64,000 nucleotides of DNA from Polymyxa betae (GCA_003693705.1 RBZT01000339.1:42088-106087); one strand, 5' to 3'. Counted from the stretch's first letter, positions 32,965-45,162 are shown. Notes: a model not told the origin generated them from the letters alone. Translations and numbers: made by a program.

Positions 32965-34549
32965 ATGTCCATACAAGACTATGAGTTGAATGATCTTATT
33001 GGCAAAGGCTCTTATGGTGCCGTGTACAAAGCCAAACGAAAGTCTGATAGGTTGGATGTGGTCATTAAGCAAGTTGTTGGAACTGGAAAAAACCATGCTC
33101 GAGCGGAAGCTCGCGTCCTGGCCGATTTAGCTCATCCAACTATCGTCAAATACTACGACACATTTGAAGATCAGTCGGAGAAGATTTTGTACTTGGTGAT
33201 GGAATATTGTGATGGAGGCGACCTATCTGGTCTGATTCATTCGTCGGCCAATGCCCAGGGCTTCAATCGCAGACGACCTGGACTGCCTGAAAGCACCGTC
33301 CTTGATTATTTGGCACAAATGGCTCTGGCATTACATTATCTACACTCCCAGAACTTGATGCATCGTGATCTGAAAAGCCCAAACGTTTTTCTTCAAGATG
33401 AATGTCGTCGGATCAAACTGGGCGATTTTGGCGTCTCGACGTTTTTGGAAACGTCTATGGATTTTGCAGAGACATGCATTGGGACGCCATTCTATATGAG
33501 TCCTGAGCTGTTCAACAACAATCCTTGTAATAATCATCATCGAAACTCTTTCTCTGCTTTGTAACCGCGGTTTGTGCAGATAACTTTAAGAGCGACATCT
33601 GGGCGCTTGGCTGCATTACTTACGAAATGCTAACCGGGAATCATGCTTTCCATTCGGAATCGCTATCAGCATTATCAGATCGGGTGGTGAAAGGGAATTA
33701 CAACCTTCCACGGAAAGGCAGCCCAAACCTGTTGCAATTGCTCAAGCGGATGCTATCAGTAAATCCAAATAAGAGGCCCACAGCTGCTCATATACTCAAA
33801 TCGCCTTTACTGAATCGGCCATTGGTATGTCTTCTGCTCTCAACAAACGTGATCCTGTTAATTGCTGATGCAGCGCTCTTTCCTGGATCGATACCTGTCG
33901 ATCGCTTGCAGGATTCAGCAAAAGGACGAAATCGACAGCTTATTGAAGCAGATAACGGCCTTGGGATTGAACAGCTTGATTTGTGTGAATAAATGCTCAT
34001 TGCAAGAGATATTGATATCTCAGCAAGAATCAAGAGACGATCCATTTGGAGAACCAAATGACGATGCTTTCATTGAGAACTTAGAGCCAAATGAATCCGA
34101 TTACGAAGAGGTGCCGGCTTCAGAGAATCCATTCTCTGAAACAATGGTAATAAATCTGCTTCAATCCTCAATTGTGAGCTGAATGGTGATAGCCATCAGC
34201 GAACACAATAATCGATTGCATCTGGTCGTCAGTTCCACCATACGACGCTGTCAAATCATGTTCGAATGTAGTGCTGCCTGGAAATCTGTCCATACGAAGA
34301 TCGATGCTTCAAAGGTCGTCATTGCTGGCTCTATCTCTCCTACCATCCTAACAAATTCTTAGGCAATGCAAGCAAATTCTGGGCGACGACAAATTCGAAA
34401 GGTGTTTCGCCCTGGTTGCCTCCGAGAAACCGTCGACATTCTTCTCTGCCGATCTCAATCGTCTGCTGGAAACTGAACTCGGTCCAGGATGGCTACAAGC
34501 ATGCCATTTAGTCGAGCAGATATTGTGGATAGATGCAAATAAACCCTAA
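32965..34549 (+). CDS. NEK-family Ser/Thr protein kinase
   Basis: NEK kinases act in cell-cycle control and cilia. The kinase domain starts at residue 4: YELNDLIGKGSYGAVYKAKR (Gly loop), VVIKQV (catalytic Lys), HPTIVKYYDTFED, LYLVMEYCDGGDL, LHSQNLMHRDLKSPNVFL (HRD), IKLGDFGVST (DFG), ETCIGTPFYMSPEL and, after an intron, KSDIWALGCITYEMLTGNHA and MLSVNPNKRPTAAHIL. All catalytic residues are present. The C-terminal part is acidic (SDYEEVPASENPFSETM). Two further exons add IIDCIWSSVPPYDAVKSC and DDKFERCFALVASEKPSTFF, a small domain I do not recognise. The stop codon at 34547-34549 lies inside a telo-box-like motif. Confidence 0.92.
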
Positions 34550-34556
34550 AACCCTA
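34541..34556 (+). promoter_or_regulatory. Telo-box-like motif (two CCCTAAA-type units) before the kinesin gene
   Basis: AAACCCTAAAACCCTA overlaps the last codons and stop of the NEK gene and lies 65-80 nt before the kinesin start at 34621. The position is like that of similar motifs before PEX22 and the DNA glycosylase. Confidence 0.4.
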
Positions 34557-34620
34557 GCGCCAGTCAGTTTCCCCGCGCCGAACGCAGTGCTGCCTAAGTG
34601 CAGTAGCACCGCGTCGCGTA

Positions 34621-36839
34621 ATGGAAAATGACGTCGACGAGGCGGCGCCCGCTTCTATGGTGAGACTTGTGCGCTGCCTAGTCGGTGAATTCTCCAGAAC
34701 GTTTTCTGTAACCCCCACTGAGACAATGACGGAACCCTGTCCTATCTCACTGCTCGACTATCCACATTCGTCGTCATTTCGTTATCGCGCTCGTCTTGCA
34801 GGCATGGACCCTGGTGAGCAACCCACGCCCCGAGCGCTATCGCCGCTGTCGTCTTCGACGTCGTCGTTGCTGTCGAGCGCGTCCTCGTCCGAGGAACCGT
34901 CGCCCCGGCAATGGGAATCGATCACGTATGGCCCTGTTAAAGCCTTCATTAAGGTTCGCCGGCTCTCTACTGAAGAGAAGCGCGCGCGCTGCCAACAAGC
35001 TGTATTTGTTTCCCCTGAAACCCGATCGGTTAATGTTCAGTCCCCTTCCGGAGTGGCTCAAACTGTATGGAATCTGCATATGTTCATCAAAAGGCTCACC
35101 TAATCGTGCCTTCTAGTTCAAAAGCTTTGATGCTGTCTTTGATGCTTCTGACGACCCATTTGACCCTGCTGATTTATATTCGCAAACAACAGCGCCTTTA
35201 GTACAAGAACTGTTTGACGATGCACCCTCTGTTGGATTGCTCGTTGCTTCAGGAGATAGGAATTCAGGAAAGTCTTGTACAATGCAAGGCGGTGGTCAAG
35301 ACATCGGCATTTTCCGTCGCGTTCTTCTCGACGTATTCGAACGATCACAAGCCTCAGCAAGAAAACATCAGTCTATATCTATCGCATTGCTCGGCTATTA
35401 CGATAATAAGGTAATTTTTATTGCAATTGGAAAGTTCAAAGCTTTATTGCACATCAGATATTCGATCTTCTGTCTCCTGGATCTGCTGGAAGCCCACAGA
35501 GGCTAATGAGAATTGGATCAATTTGTTCTCAAAGAATCCAGCATACGAAAGTCCAAAATGCCAAGAGCGCCATCACTATGCTAAAATCTGGTTTGCTGCA
35601 TAGAAACAACGATCCATGCATGTCGTTCGGCCATCTTCTATTTTCTGTTCGCCTTGCAACTACACGCCGTGGTAAAACTACATACTCGCAGCTGGTGCTT
35701 TGCGATTTGTACTCGCCACGACAATCAAAGTGCAAAGAAGCTCTGAACTTTAACATGTCTTTGGTGAACTTAAATCAATGTATTGAGGCGAAGTTACATA
35801 ATTATGTGAACCCCAGAGACAAGAAACCGGTCCCAATTCGTCAATCCAGGTTCACCCGTCTATTGCGCCCTAACCTTATTGGTTCTGGCACCACTGTCAA
35901 AATCCTGCATTTAGCTCCTTGTGTGGGAGACATTCATACCACATTGCAATCATTGACTTGCTCAACTTCCTCTTCCTCTAGCAATGTCATGCTTTTGCCA
36001 GGAAGTTTATCTGAATCGGAACTTACGAGTCCCATCTACTTGAAGTGCAAGGATTGCAAAGACATGCAATCCGCCTCATCTCCGATGTTGCCCGAGAACG
36101 TTATTACCTCAAGCCAAAACGGTGTTTTGCAGTCGACGACTCGCAAAATGCTACGCTTTCTAGAGCCCGACATAAACGATAATGGCGAACTTGAGCTCAA
36201 AGATATTGCTTCCGAAAACGGCATGCCTCCTTATGAGTCATCTGATTGCCTGAATCTTGCCCAGACATACCTTGAGGCTAAGGACCCAATTGCAAAGTCG
36301 CAGGTCTTAGATAAAGCAGCTTGCTTATGTGATCAAAGCTACGTTCGAGATCTTCTCAATGTCGTCGCAGACGAGATGGTAAATTTTGCTCCAACGTAAT
36401 CATTTGAAAAAAGCCTTTTGAGATCAATGTATCAACTAACTCACATGCAGTGCGATTCTTCCTCCTTTTAAACATGACGACATACCGCACCCTGGAAGGT
36501 GGCTTCCGGTCCCTGTTTCTCAATGGGTTCCAGACAGGTATTTATGTCATGATCCTTACTGCCGCTCATTTAACATTGATAGGCATTCTGTTGTCTGTTT
36601 ATACTGCCATAACAGATTTGGGTTCTTTAAAAGGCGTCACCATTGCAGGTAACTCCAACTAAACAGAAAAAAGCATTAGCAGCGCAGCCAACTGTCTTCT
36701 TAGGTCCTGCGGATTGGTATATTGCTATGAATGTTGCAAGCCCTTTCCAGTACCGTGGTCTGTGAATCCAGAGCGAGTTTGCAGATTTTGTATTGACGCA
36801 AGAAGCCGTATTGGGACATTTATTTTCTCGCATAGATAA
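34621..36839 (+). CDS. Divergent kinesin motor with a C-terminal FYVE zinc finger
   Basis: The gene begins with a Ser-rich N-terminus, then a kinesin motor fold: VGLLVASGDRNSGKSCTMQG (P-loop, GxxxxGKS), VFDLL after an intron, GHLLFSVRL, YSQLVLCDLYSP and RQSRFTRLLRPNLIGS (microtubule-binding region). Switch I is CMSFGH instead of SSRSH, and switch II is DLYSPR instead of DLAGSE. The frame continues past the motor. A 55-nt intron joins NFAPT to AILPPFKHDDIPHPGRWLPV, then QWVPDRHSVVCLYC, FGFFKRRHHCRSCGLVYCY and NPERVCRFC. These are the WxxD, R+HHCRxCG and RVC motifs of a FYVE domain, which binds PI3P on endosomes. The stop is at 36837-36839. The whole suggests an endosome-linked motor or motor-like protein. 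Confidence 0.82.
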
Positions 36840-36882
36840 CCAGCTAAATATTGTGATTGTTATAAAGAATGCATTGTTATTA

Positions 36883-39800
36883 CTAAAGATATAGACTCCC
36901 GGCAAATGGAATCCCTCGGTGAATGGAACGGCGGGCTTGTTCAAATTGGGCTTGAAGGGTTTCATTTCCAATCGAATGCGCTCCTTCAGCTAATTGTAAC
37001 AAAACCTATTATTATCTCAGCTTGCAAGAACTGGAATCTGAATGAAAGATACCTCTTGCAATCTTCGTAAATTCCGAATAATGGACCCTTCAAAGACAGT
37101 TTTGTACTTCCCACAAAGCTCTGAGAAACTGGTGCCACGGCACCAATCTAACACAATGGCGGCCATTGTTCCAGAAAATTGGTTAACATAATCTTCAACC
37201 TACAAAGCAGATATCAACAGGTTCGGCTAGGAAGACTTCGGATAAACGTTTCTTTACATTAACTGGCATGTCGCATTCGGCAGTCAACTCAGCGACGTTG
37301 CGAGCTGTCGATTTTAATGATGCTGAGTCCTGACTTAGCACGCGCAAGACTGTAAAACGAATTTCCTTACCAAATTGATTCTCAATCTCTTTCGGAACAG
37401 AGGGTCCTCGCTTCTCTTGATCCAGCTGTAGACAGCTGACTAAAGCAGCCGTTTGTGCTGGATCTAAATCTTGGAATATGCCATCGACCTAAAATGAGCA
37501 TAAGGCTACATAGAGAACGCAAAGAAACTGATCACATACAATCAACTCGGTGGAGACAATTTCGTCAAGCGAATCGATTTCACAAGCAATCCGTCCTTTC
37601 TGAAGTACAAGACCTTGACTGTCAACATACAGAAGTTTTCTAAGCAGCCTTAGACGATTCTTCAATTCAATTTTGAACAGATTCAGACTGTTGTTTAAAA
37701 CACCATCGTTCAGGTCTATTCAACTTTGAACAGAAAGCTGTGAGTCCTCAAGGAAGTTACCGTTGATTTCAGATTGTAACCGAAGATAGTTCTCAAATAA
37801 AGCCATTTCGAATTCTTCCGGCATGGGAAGCGAAGTTAGAATCGAGACCGCATTATCAATATTCTTTGAACAATCAGTATCTCAGCACTACCATAATGCT
37901 TATTAACCTTCTGATGCTTTAAGTATTCAATTTCCTTGTCAGAAGGCATGTGCATGTTATTAACAGGGTCTAAGTCAATAGCACATCCGGAAGAAATAAC
38001 TTCTTTCATTCTTTTCATAAGTGTTTTCCTGACAGCAGCAGGGACCAAATCATCAGGGACGAACATCTACAAATCACGAATTAAAGTTAAGCACTTTCCA
38101 TGTCAAAACAGACTCTGGCCGAAGATATCTTTTTAACAGCATCAAAGTGAAATCTGACAACATGAGCTTCACTGGAACTCGACGGTTGGACATCGCAACC
38201 GTCCTCATCAGTTATGCGGCAATTGACGAGAACGTCAACACAGTATTTAGAAGGTGCAAACAGCTTCTGAGATCCCATTACAATCCCTAATGAAAAATTA
38301 ATATGCTGACAGGGAATTGCAATACAGCACAGCACCCCATCCAAAATCGCGGTCATCGTCGGTTTTCTGATCGCTCTAGCAGCAACGTCAAAATTGGATT
38401 TCTCTTGGTGAAATGCCATACTTTACTGCCGATGTAGACAACACGACCCGGCTGGATAAACCGGAGCGAAATCTCGGGATTATGAATATATTGCTCAACA
38501 GCCTGACGACTTTCCTCGATCGCCTTTTTAAACCGGCAATACTTGTCGATGCTATCAAATCGATTCGGATCTCTGATACAAAAAATTAGAATGCTTGAGT
38601 GTCAGAAAATCAATAACAACTTTTCCGTTAATTTCTTCTTGATTTGTTCAACTTCTTGAGAAAGATGATCGATGTTGGATACAGATTGGTTTTGCTGTAT
38701 TCCATCAAGATAGACAAGAAAACTATTGGAGCCATTCAAAACCAAATGGTGGCTTTAGAATTCGACGACCTATTTCTTAACAGCAGTTCAGGGTTGTGCA
38801 ACTCCGATCGCGACATGTTTAGAATTGAGTTGTACGTTAATCGAAATTGCGAGATCTGAAACAAATCGATCAGTAACGGGCTTAAATGGACGAATCATTT
38901 TTCCATTACCAGTGGATCAGTGTGGATATCGACGAGAGATTCTATTGCTTCTTTCTTTTGATCTTGGTCTATCATCATAATTGACAACCCGAATGGATCT
39001 TTGCCTCTTCTTCCAGCTCGTCCTGTTAACCCGGTATCAGAAAAAAACGAGGGGTACAAGAAAGGCTACCGCTCATCTGAATATATTCGCTTGAAGTGAT
39101 AGAACGTCGATTCTCGCCATCGAACTTATCAAGAGCGGTGAATATAACAGTTTTGGCAGGCATATTTACTCCTATTGCTCATATGAGACGTTTTCTGTTT
39201 TGGTAAAAAGTTCCGACCTAAAGCAAACGTTTCCGTTGCACACAAAACCTTCACCAGCGACTCCTAGTGGGAGACCAGATCAACAGTGTCCTTAACAATT
39301 ACAAATCAGTACCTGAAACAGTAATTCCACGATTTCCTTTAAAATCGGTAGCATTCCACCATGATGCACCCCAATTCCTGATCAACGTAAATCAAATATA
39401 TATTCATACTCGCAAGCAAGCACAAGAGACCAAGTTTTAGCAAAGGAAGCAGATTTAAAGCTTGAGGAAGCTGAGCACTCAGTTAACGGAAAGAATCAGC
39501 AGATGGCATTGTTACATTTCGGTCCTCTTCTGATAAAGATTCAAGTGCGTTATCGAACACAGTTTGGACCAAGTTTTGTTCTTCAGGCGTGTTCATACAC
39601 AGATTGCCCAGCTTCATAGCATTGGATTCACATTCCCGCCGGCTGAAACTAAACAAAATGGCGGGATGGTAATTCTGCTGGACAAGCATGAAAAGCAGAC
39701 GTTGGATTCCACTGGAGCTCAATATGAGCTCTACGAGAATGTTAAAATCTTTCAACTCACTTGTTTTTGGCTCGTTCTTTGACAGCAGCTGCCCTCGTGA

Positions 39801-40961
39801 TCGCCATATCGAAGTTCTTCTCATTAAATTTTGTGCTGGGATCGGAAACGAGATAGATCCCTTCACCTTCGCCTTTGACGAAGACGTAATGGTGCAAAGG
39901 GATCGGCCGTTTCTAACCTAATCAGACGAACATACAGTGCAATAAAGAAGCCTACCAAGGTCTGCACCACCTCACAACGAGCTCCTCGGATTTTCGAAAC
40001 CCAATCTGCAAACTGATCGGCCTGCAAATCAGTCAGAAAAGGAGCTGGCAGCAATGCTCAAGAGCGCAAACACATACATTCGATAGCGTCGCCGATAAAA
40101 ACACTAACTTAATCGTTTTCGGGCACATGATGATGGTTTCCTCCCAAACGACGCCTATAATGATTCTGATAGCAAGGACAGGTCGTCGCTTGTAATTCAA
40201 GAAATGCTACCTCGTTCACGATCTCTCATGTAGCTGAAAAGTGGCATATCCGTTAATAACACACGATCACGGAATGAGCAATGGCAAATCCCTACTGGAT
40301 CTCATCGAACACAATCCATTCGACTTCCTCCATTTCAAAAGCGCCTCTGTCTGACAGACTTTTCAGTACCAGCAAGCGTTGGTTAGGCGAATGGTACAGA
40401 GCATATTCCGCAGAATCTCGGTCGTCATGACAAGGCAAGAAGCTTCCGGGTTCAATGACAAATCGCCGGTTTTCAACCCGACCTGGCCTTCCCCAAATTC
40501 CTGCTGCAATTCCCGGAATCTAACATCATGTTGGGAGCGAATTCAAGGGCACGACGACGTCTACTTTTGGTTTGATAAAGCTTTGATAGGAGATGTATAA
40601 ACCACCCTTCGTTGATCTCGAAGCGCAGAGGCGATCGCGTATCTGTAGACCATCCATCAACAAACCAATTCATGGTCGCAGAACGAGGCGTACTCAGCCA
40701 CTGAAGTCTTTCCTGCAGCCGCTAAGAAACCCATTCAGTATCAATAGAACAAATGTGAATCCTGGTCATACTATGAGCGGCGACCATCAGGGATTGGCCG
40801 GCATCGATCAAGCTGATCGCCTGCTTCTGCCAGTCATCAAGCTCGAAAGGGAACTCTTTGGCTGGAGGCCTAGGTTCAGACGCCGACGTCGTCCCATTCG
40901 GCTGCACCTCCATTCTCTCCATGACAGACGACAATGAAGAATGACCTCTATGGGGACGCAT
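36883..40961 (-). CDS. MTR4: MTR4, Ski2-like RNA helicase of the nuclear exosome
   Basis: MTR4 unwinds RNA and feeds it to the nuclear exosome, as part of TRAMP-like complexes. Spliced exons give [20 protein letters not shown], motif [16 protein letters not shown] (intron inside), [60 protein letters not shown] (DEIH box, again split), then [20 protein letters not shown] and the DEEQ-type region [11 protein letters not shown]. The arch and C-terminal parts follow ([50 protein letters not shown]). The last exon ends [13 protein letters not shown], as in human MTR4 (IKRDIVFAASLYL). The stop at 36883-36885 is 43 bp from the FYVE kinesin stop. The start could be the internal Met of MERMEVQ. Confidence 0.95.
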
Positions 40962-41125
40962 ACACCGTCTATCAGCTCACGATCACGCGATATCGACCCC
41001 ATCGCCCCATCATAGTTAGACTTTGGGCCCATTCTAACTAACTTAGATTATCGTCCAATCAACACTACATTCGATCACTATTTTTCACTCGGTATTCGGG
41101 ATTTTGCCAAACGCGCTTGCTTATC

Positions 41126-41906
41126 TCATGAGCCGTCGCACGTTCTGTATTGATAACATGACATCGCCGTTGAGAAAGTCCATCTACTTTTGAGGGGTTG
41201 GCAGCCGTGGTCTGCAGTTAAAACACATCTCATAGAATATTGATTGAACATTGATACATGTTTGCGAATGTGTTTGATGAGATAATTGCAGATGAAAGTC
41301 ATGCCGTTATCCTGCCGGGTATTCCGCCATAGTGGTGAGCTGATTTTGAAGAACTCTGTTTTTAATTCAGAAGTGTTATTTTCTTTAGGTCGCGATCCAT
41401 GCCATAAAGGTTGCGATGAGATCATTGTCAAGGAATAGTCATGACGGGGCTACTCAGACCTCGTTAGCCGCTCGTCGTCTATATCGGGATCTACATAACG
41501 GAGATTGGGGAAGTCCAGCATATTAAACCAGCCTCCAGGACCATTTGTTTCTTGGTAACAGCGGCGGTTGAGTTGGTGCCGGGTTTGTTGCAACATGTGC
41601 TTCGTAAGGGCATGAATTTTAATGCCTTGCAATTTTGTCGCTGTCGGACGCCGTTGATACCGCTCCAATAATGGGGATTGCGGAAATTTCAACGAATCAA
41701 GCCGGCTTCCATGATAGCCTGTCTCTATGATGTCTATACAGCTTTGTCGTTGATCTGGATACAATCAGCTGGTGGCCACACTTAGATAAATAATCTGATT
41801 TTTCACTAGCGAATATGTTCCCGCAGAGCAGGAACTGGCCTGGAATACATTCTGCAGCTGAATGTTTATCGCATTCGAAGATCATGTTTGGATCGGGCGT
41901 CGGCAT
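41126..41906 (-). CDS. Unrecognised protein, possibly membrane-anchored
   Basis: Exons joined by about 46-nt introns give SEKSDYLSK followed by YIIETGYHGSRLDSLKFPQS, PLLERYQRRPTATKLQGIKI, HALTKHMLQQTRHQLNRRCY and WFNMLDFPNLRYVDPDIDDE. A last exon reads FICNYLIKHIRKHVSMFNQY before the stop at 41126. Upstream (about 41940-41980) a hydrophobic stretch LSLIIVSGFLTALWW could be a signal anchor, which would make this a type II membrane protein such as a Golgi enzyme. The join to that stretch could not be settled. No family was recognised. It lies directly upstream of MTR4 on the same strand. Confidence 0.45.
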
Positions 41907-41989
41907 TGTGAGGCAGTCTACGAGTCAGAACTAGGTGTTGCCGCCACCACAGCGCTGTTAGAAAGCCCGACACGATGATTAGAGATAAG

Positions 41990-42452
41990 AAGATGTAAGT
42001 CAAAACGTGTGTTAATCAAACTGAGCTGATTTCAAGTTCGGTTGCATTAACTAGAAGGGTCGGACGCGTTGACGTTTATCCATGCCGGTGTAATCCAGAT
42101 CGTATTCGAATTCCGTAAAGTTTATTCACAATATAAAGAATGTAAAGATGGAGCAGAGCAATTCGATAAATAAAACCGTTTGTGAAAGGACACGATAGCT
42201 TTATTTTTAAAGCGAAACTGTATGTTGCGGTTTAAGCATCAACTCAATATGGTTCGCACGTCAATAGGCAAAGTTGGTCTGTAATCCTTCTAGAGTGCTT
42301 CGTCAGTTAGCAGTTAGTTTTAGTCAGATTATCGCCTGATTCTGGATTCGTAGATTGCCTGAGTCATGCATGCAGAAGCGATATGTTGTGTGTAATCTGC
42401 GCGACGGATTTAATCTCCATCTGATCAAGGAAGGACTGAGAAGGCGTCTCCG
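41990..42452. other. Intergenic region, about 460 bp
   Basis: This AT-rich gap lies between the unknown minus-strand gene and SmF. It holds the SmF promoter and, on the other strand, the start of the unknown gene. No gene or repeat was recognised in it. Confidence 0.4.
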
Positions 42453-42854
42453 ATGTCGAATGCTCCACAGGCAAGCTTCGTCTCGTCTCGGCCTGGCCCT
42501 ATTCTGATCGCTGCCCAAATAGATTGTCAATCCAAAACCGTTCCTTCAGGATCTGACCGGGAAGCCGGTCGCCGTCAAGCTGAAATGGGGCATGGAATAT
42601 CGCGGGTTCTTGGTCTCGGTCGACGCCTACATGAACTTGCAGTTAGCAAGCACTGAAGAATGGATCGATTCGAAGTTCGCTGAGAATCTTGGTGAAGTTC
42701 TTGTTAGGTAAGTCTTAAACTTCCACGGTTTTCCAAGGGGCCTTTCCAAATGCTACGAATCAGGTGCAATAATGTCTTATATATTCGAGGCGTTCCTGAA
42801 GATGTCGACGAGGTCGACGCCGACCACGGTAACCAGATGGACCGAGATGAATAA
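42453..42854 (+). CDS. SNRPF: Small nuclear ribonucleoprotein SmF
   Basis: SmF is one of seven Sm proteins forming the ring on spliceosomal snRNAs. Exon 1 is only MSNAPQ. A 52-nt intron starting GCAAGC and ending CAAATAG (42471-42522) joins [20 protein letters not shown], then [20 protein letters not shown] and LGEVLVR. A second intron leads to [10 protein letters not shown] (Sm2 motif) and an acidic end. The match to human SmF ([20 protein letters not shown]) is close, and the length of about 88 residues is normal. The first intron is of the rare GC-AG type with the strong donor CAG|GCAAGC. Confidence 0.95.
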
Positions 42855-43069
42855 TTCTCATACAACAAATTTGTTGTCATCAGCACTTCTGAGTATCTCA
42901 TTGACGACTTCCACATTGCTAAAATACAACTCTCTCTACCAAAGTAATGTTTTGAGGAGACTGTTGGTAGTAATTTGCGCAGCCTGTGATGGTTTCATCG
43001 ATTTTCAAATGACGTTCCGAGTTCTGCTTTATGCTTCTGTTATAATGGCATGCGCCTGAATCTGTGCTT

Positions 43070-44616
43070 ATGGAGTCTTTGCGAAAAATGTCATCTGCTC
43101 ACACTACAGCCGAGCCGAATCCAACGCTCTGTGTTGAGGCTCCCGAACCAGATGCTCCGAACTCTTCCCTTTCAGAGTCACCACATAATCCAGTAGCAGG
43201 TTCTGTACTAAATCCAGAACAGTCGTCTTTAGATTTAGACCAAAAACCGCATTCTTCTGCAGCCAGTTTACTAGAGACACCAGAGCCTAATTTGGGGTCG
43301 CAACCTGAGCATTCCGAAGACCGGTCTTCAGTCGGTCGGTTTACGCCAAATGAAAAAGCGACTACGAACTGTGTAGGTGATCAGGCGTCCCCAATTAAGG
43401 GAGCAGATCAAGAATGCAGGGAGCTAATGGAAAAATTTGAACGATTAACCGAACTGATGAGTAGGCAGAAGATCCTGTTAGCGGATCTCGCTCTGGACGA
43501 TATCGAACAGCGGATATCGAAATTAGATCCGGAACAATTGTCATCAGACGTAATCTGTCAATTGATCGAATTAGGAATCGTTCATTAAAGTTGTCAGGTG
43601 GAAGAAGCGATTGGCAAATTTCGATCCAATGACGCCATGAAGGCAATCAGAAGTGATGCCCAGAAGGTTCGCAAGATGATCAGAGAGGCCCAGACCAAAG
43701 ATCCAAATTGGATTCTGTCGAGTGAAGATAATGTCAGTGTGATGAAGATCACGTCTATGCATCTGACGATTACATAGAGCCGTCGTATGAAGTCCTTCCA
43801 TCGAGTAAACAATGACAGTAGCATCATCTGCTTCAAAGTCGAAGCTCGTTCCATTCAATGCAATGTGTTCAACTTATTGGCGCTTTTTATTGAGGTCGAT
43901 CTGCTACCTGCAATCCTCTCTACTCCATTAGCCTCGCTAGACATCGACCCGTTGCTGATGCTCAAGTTTCGGAAGCTGATGCATATCGTTTGTACTCCTA
44001 TTTGGCCATTCTCTGCTCGCGATATTACCTTGGACATGTCGGGATTCGACGTCTTGGACCAAAAATGTGTCGTTCTTTGTGGAGAGTCGTTCGAGAAGGC
44101 TGATGATGTCGGAATTTCCGCCCCTGAGGTGTCATCATTGATTGTGTCGGCACGATGTTTCTAAAGCTATTTTAGAGCCCCTCTAAATCGACACGAATCT
44201 CTGCTCAGTTATCAGGTGTGATCCTGAGGCCGCTGGGTGAGAACTTGACAAGCATGGTTGTAATCGCTGCTCTCGACGTAAAGCTTGGAGCTATCCCACC
44301 TGCTCTTGTTCAATTCATTACCAAGAGATTGACCTTGCCGATATTCCAGGCATGTTCTTTCTTGTTCGATTCAGCAATTACTGATTGGTTGCAGATGTTC
44401 ACTCGTCATGCCGAGAAATTGTCCGAGAGTCAGATCCACCAAGAACGATTATCTGAAGACCGATTCGGTGTCTACGAGACGATCAGAAATGCCTTAAGTG
44501 ACTATGATTACGAGCAAAGTCGAATTGCCGAAGGAGAGGCAAGCTCGCAGTTGGAGGATGTCGAGTCTTCTAAAATCAGTTTTTCTCATCCAAGCAATCA
44601 CTTGGCCACAATCTGA
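43070..44616 (+). CDS. START-like lipid-binding domain protein
   Basis: After a low-complexity, Ser/Pro/Glu-rich N-terminus of about 110 residues there is a coiled-coil-like stretch (ELMEKFERLTELMSRQKILL), then VEEAIGKFRSNDAMKAIRSD. The START-like part reads IICFKVEARSIQCNVFNLLA, FIEVDLLPAIL, KLMHIVCTPIWPFSARDITL, GFDVLDQKCVVLCGESFE, STRISAQLSGVILRPLGENL and TSMVVIAALDVKLGAIPPAL. This follows the plant and protist START pattern (LYKxWxP, WPFxxRDxVL, GxxxxPLG). Three introns of 45-48 nt (43551-43598, 43730-43774, 44129-44176) fit. Its ligand is unknown. The Met at 43070 is chosen as start; 43088 is also possible. Confidence 0.7.
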
Positions 44617-45162
44617 CCAGCGATTCAATAGCAAGCGGCAAGGTTCCATCTTCCTTTTGCTAAATAAAACAAGCTACTAATGTATAAATTGATATTCATG
44701 ACAACCTAATTATATAATCTGCCTTTCTAACCATAGCCTCCACCTGGCAAGGAAAGCTTCTGCAGCGTTTTTAGTCGGATCTGTGCCAGGCATGGTTTCG
44801 TTCATTAATTTGCAGCACCACCTCAGAGTGCCTTTCTCATCGAGCAACCATAGAATAAACCAGCTTTACCATGCCTTCTAGGAAAGGCCCGGGCGGGCTC
44901 GTCGGAAACGAGAAGCACTATGACGGGGAACCATCATTGGCCAAAGACAACCCCGTCATGCAATTCTGACTTCCACACGCAATCAGCCGAGAATGAGAAT
45001 GCTTAGATTAGGCGAATACAGTAATGGTGTTTCATATAGTGGATCCTTCTACCAGCGTCACTAAACGCAACAGTACTATACTATAATAGTCAGTACCGAT
45101 CGATTAGAGGAACCCGTTCTGGGCCCTGTTTTGCCAATATCTCCGTCAGCCCTTATCTATGA
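44617..45162. other. Region between the START gene and the GRK-like kinase, with one possible exon
   Basis: The gap is about 545 bp. It holds the kinase promoter and the candidate minus-strand exon at 44710-44863. A 32-codon plus-strand frame at 44871 (MPSRKGPGGLVGNEKHYDGE) is probably chance. Nothing else was recognised. Confidence 0.4.
44710..44863 (-). CDS. Possible C-terminal exon of an unrecognised gene
   Basis: An open frame bounded by a consensus acceptor (AAAG before 44863) reads WFILWLLDEKGTLRWCCKLM, then NETMPGTDPTKNAAEAFLAR and WRLWLERQII before a stop at 44710-44712. The composition looks coding, and helices are predicted by eye. No upstream exon could be joined with confidence, and no family is known to me. 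Confidence 0.35.

Noticed and set aside
36450-36662. A small plus-strand membrane protein (MTTYRTLEGGFRSLFLNGF...)
   Set aside because: It is the wrong frame of the exons that encode the FYVE finger; the hydrophobic part is intron sequence.
36627-36971. A 114-codon minus-strand gene
   Set aside because: It is a shadow of the last MTR4 exon (frame ending AGSLYL) and of the FYVE exon on the other strand.
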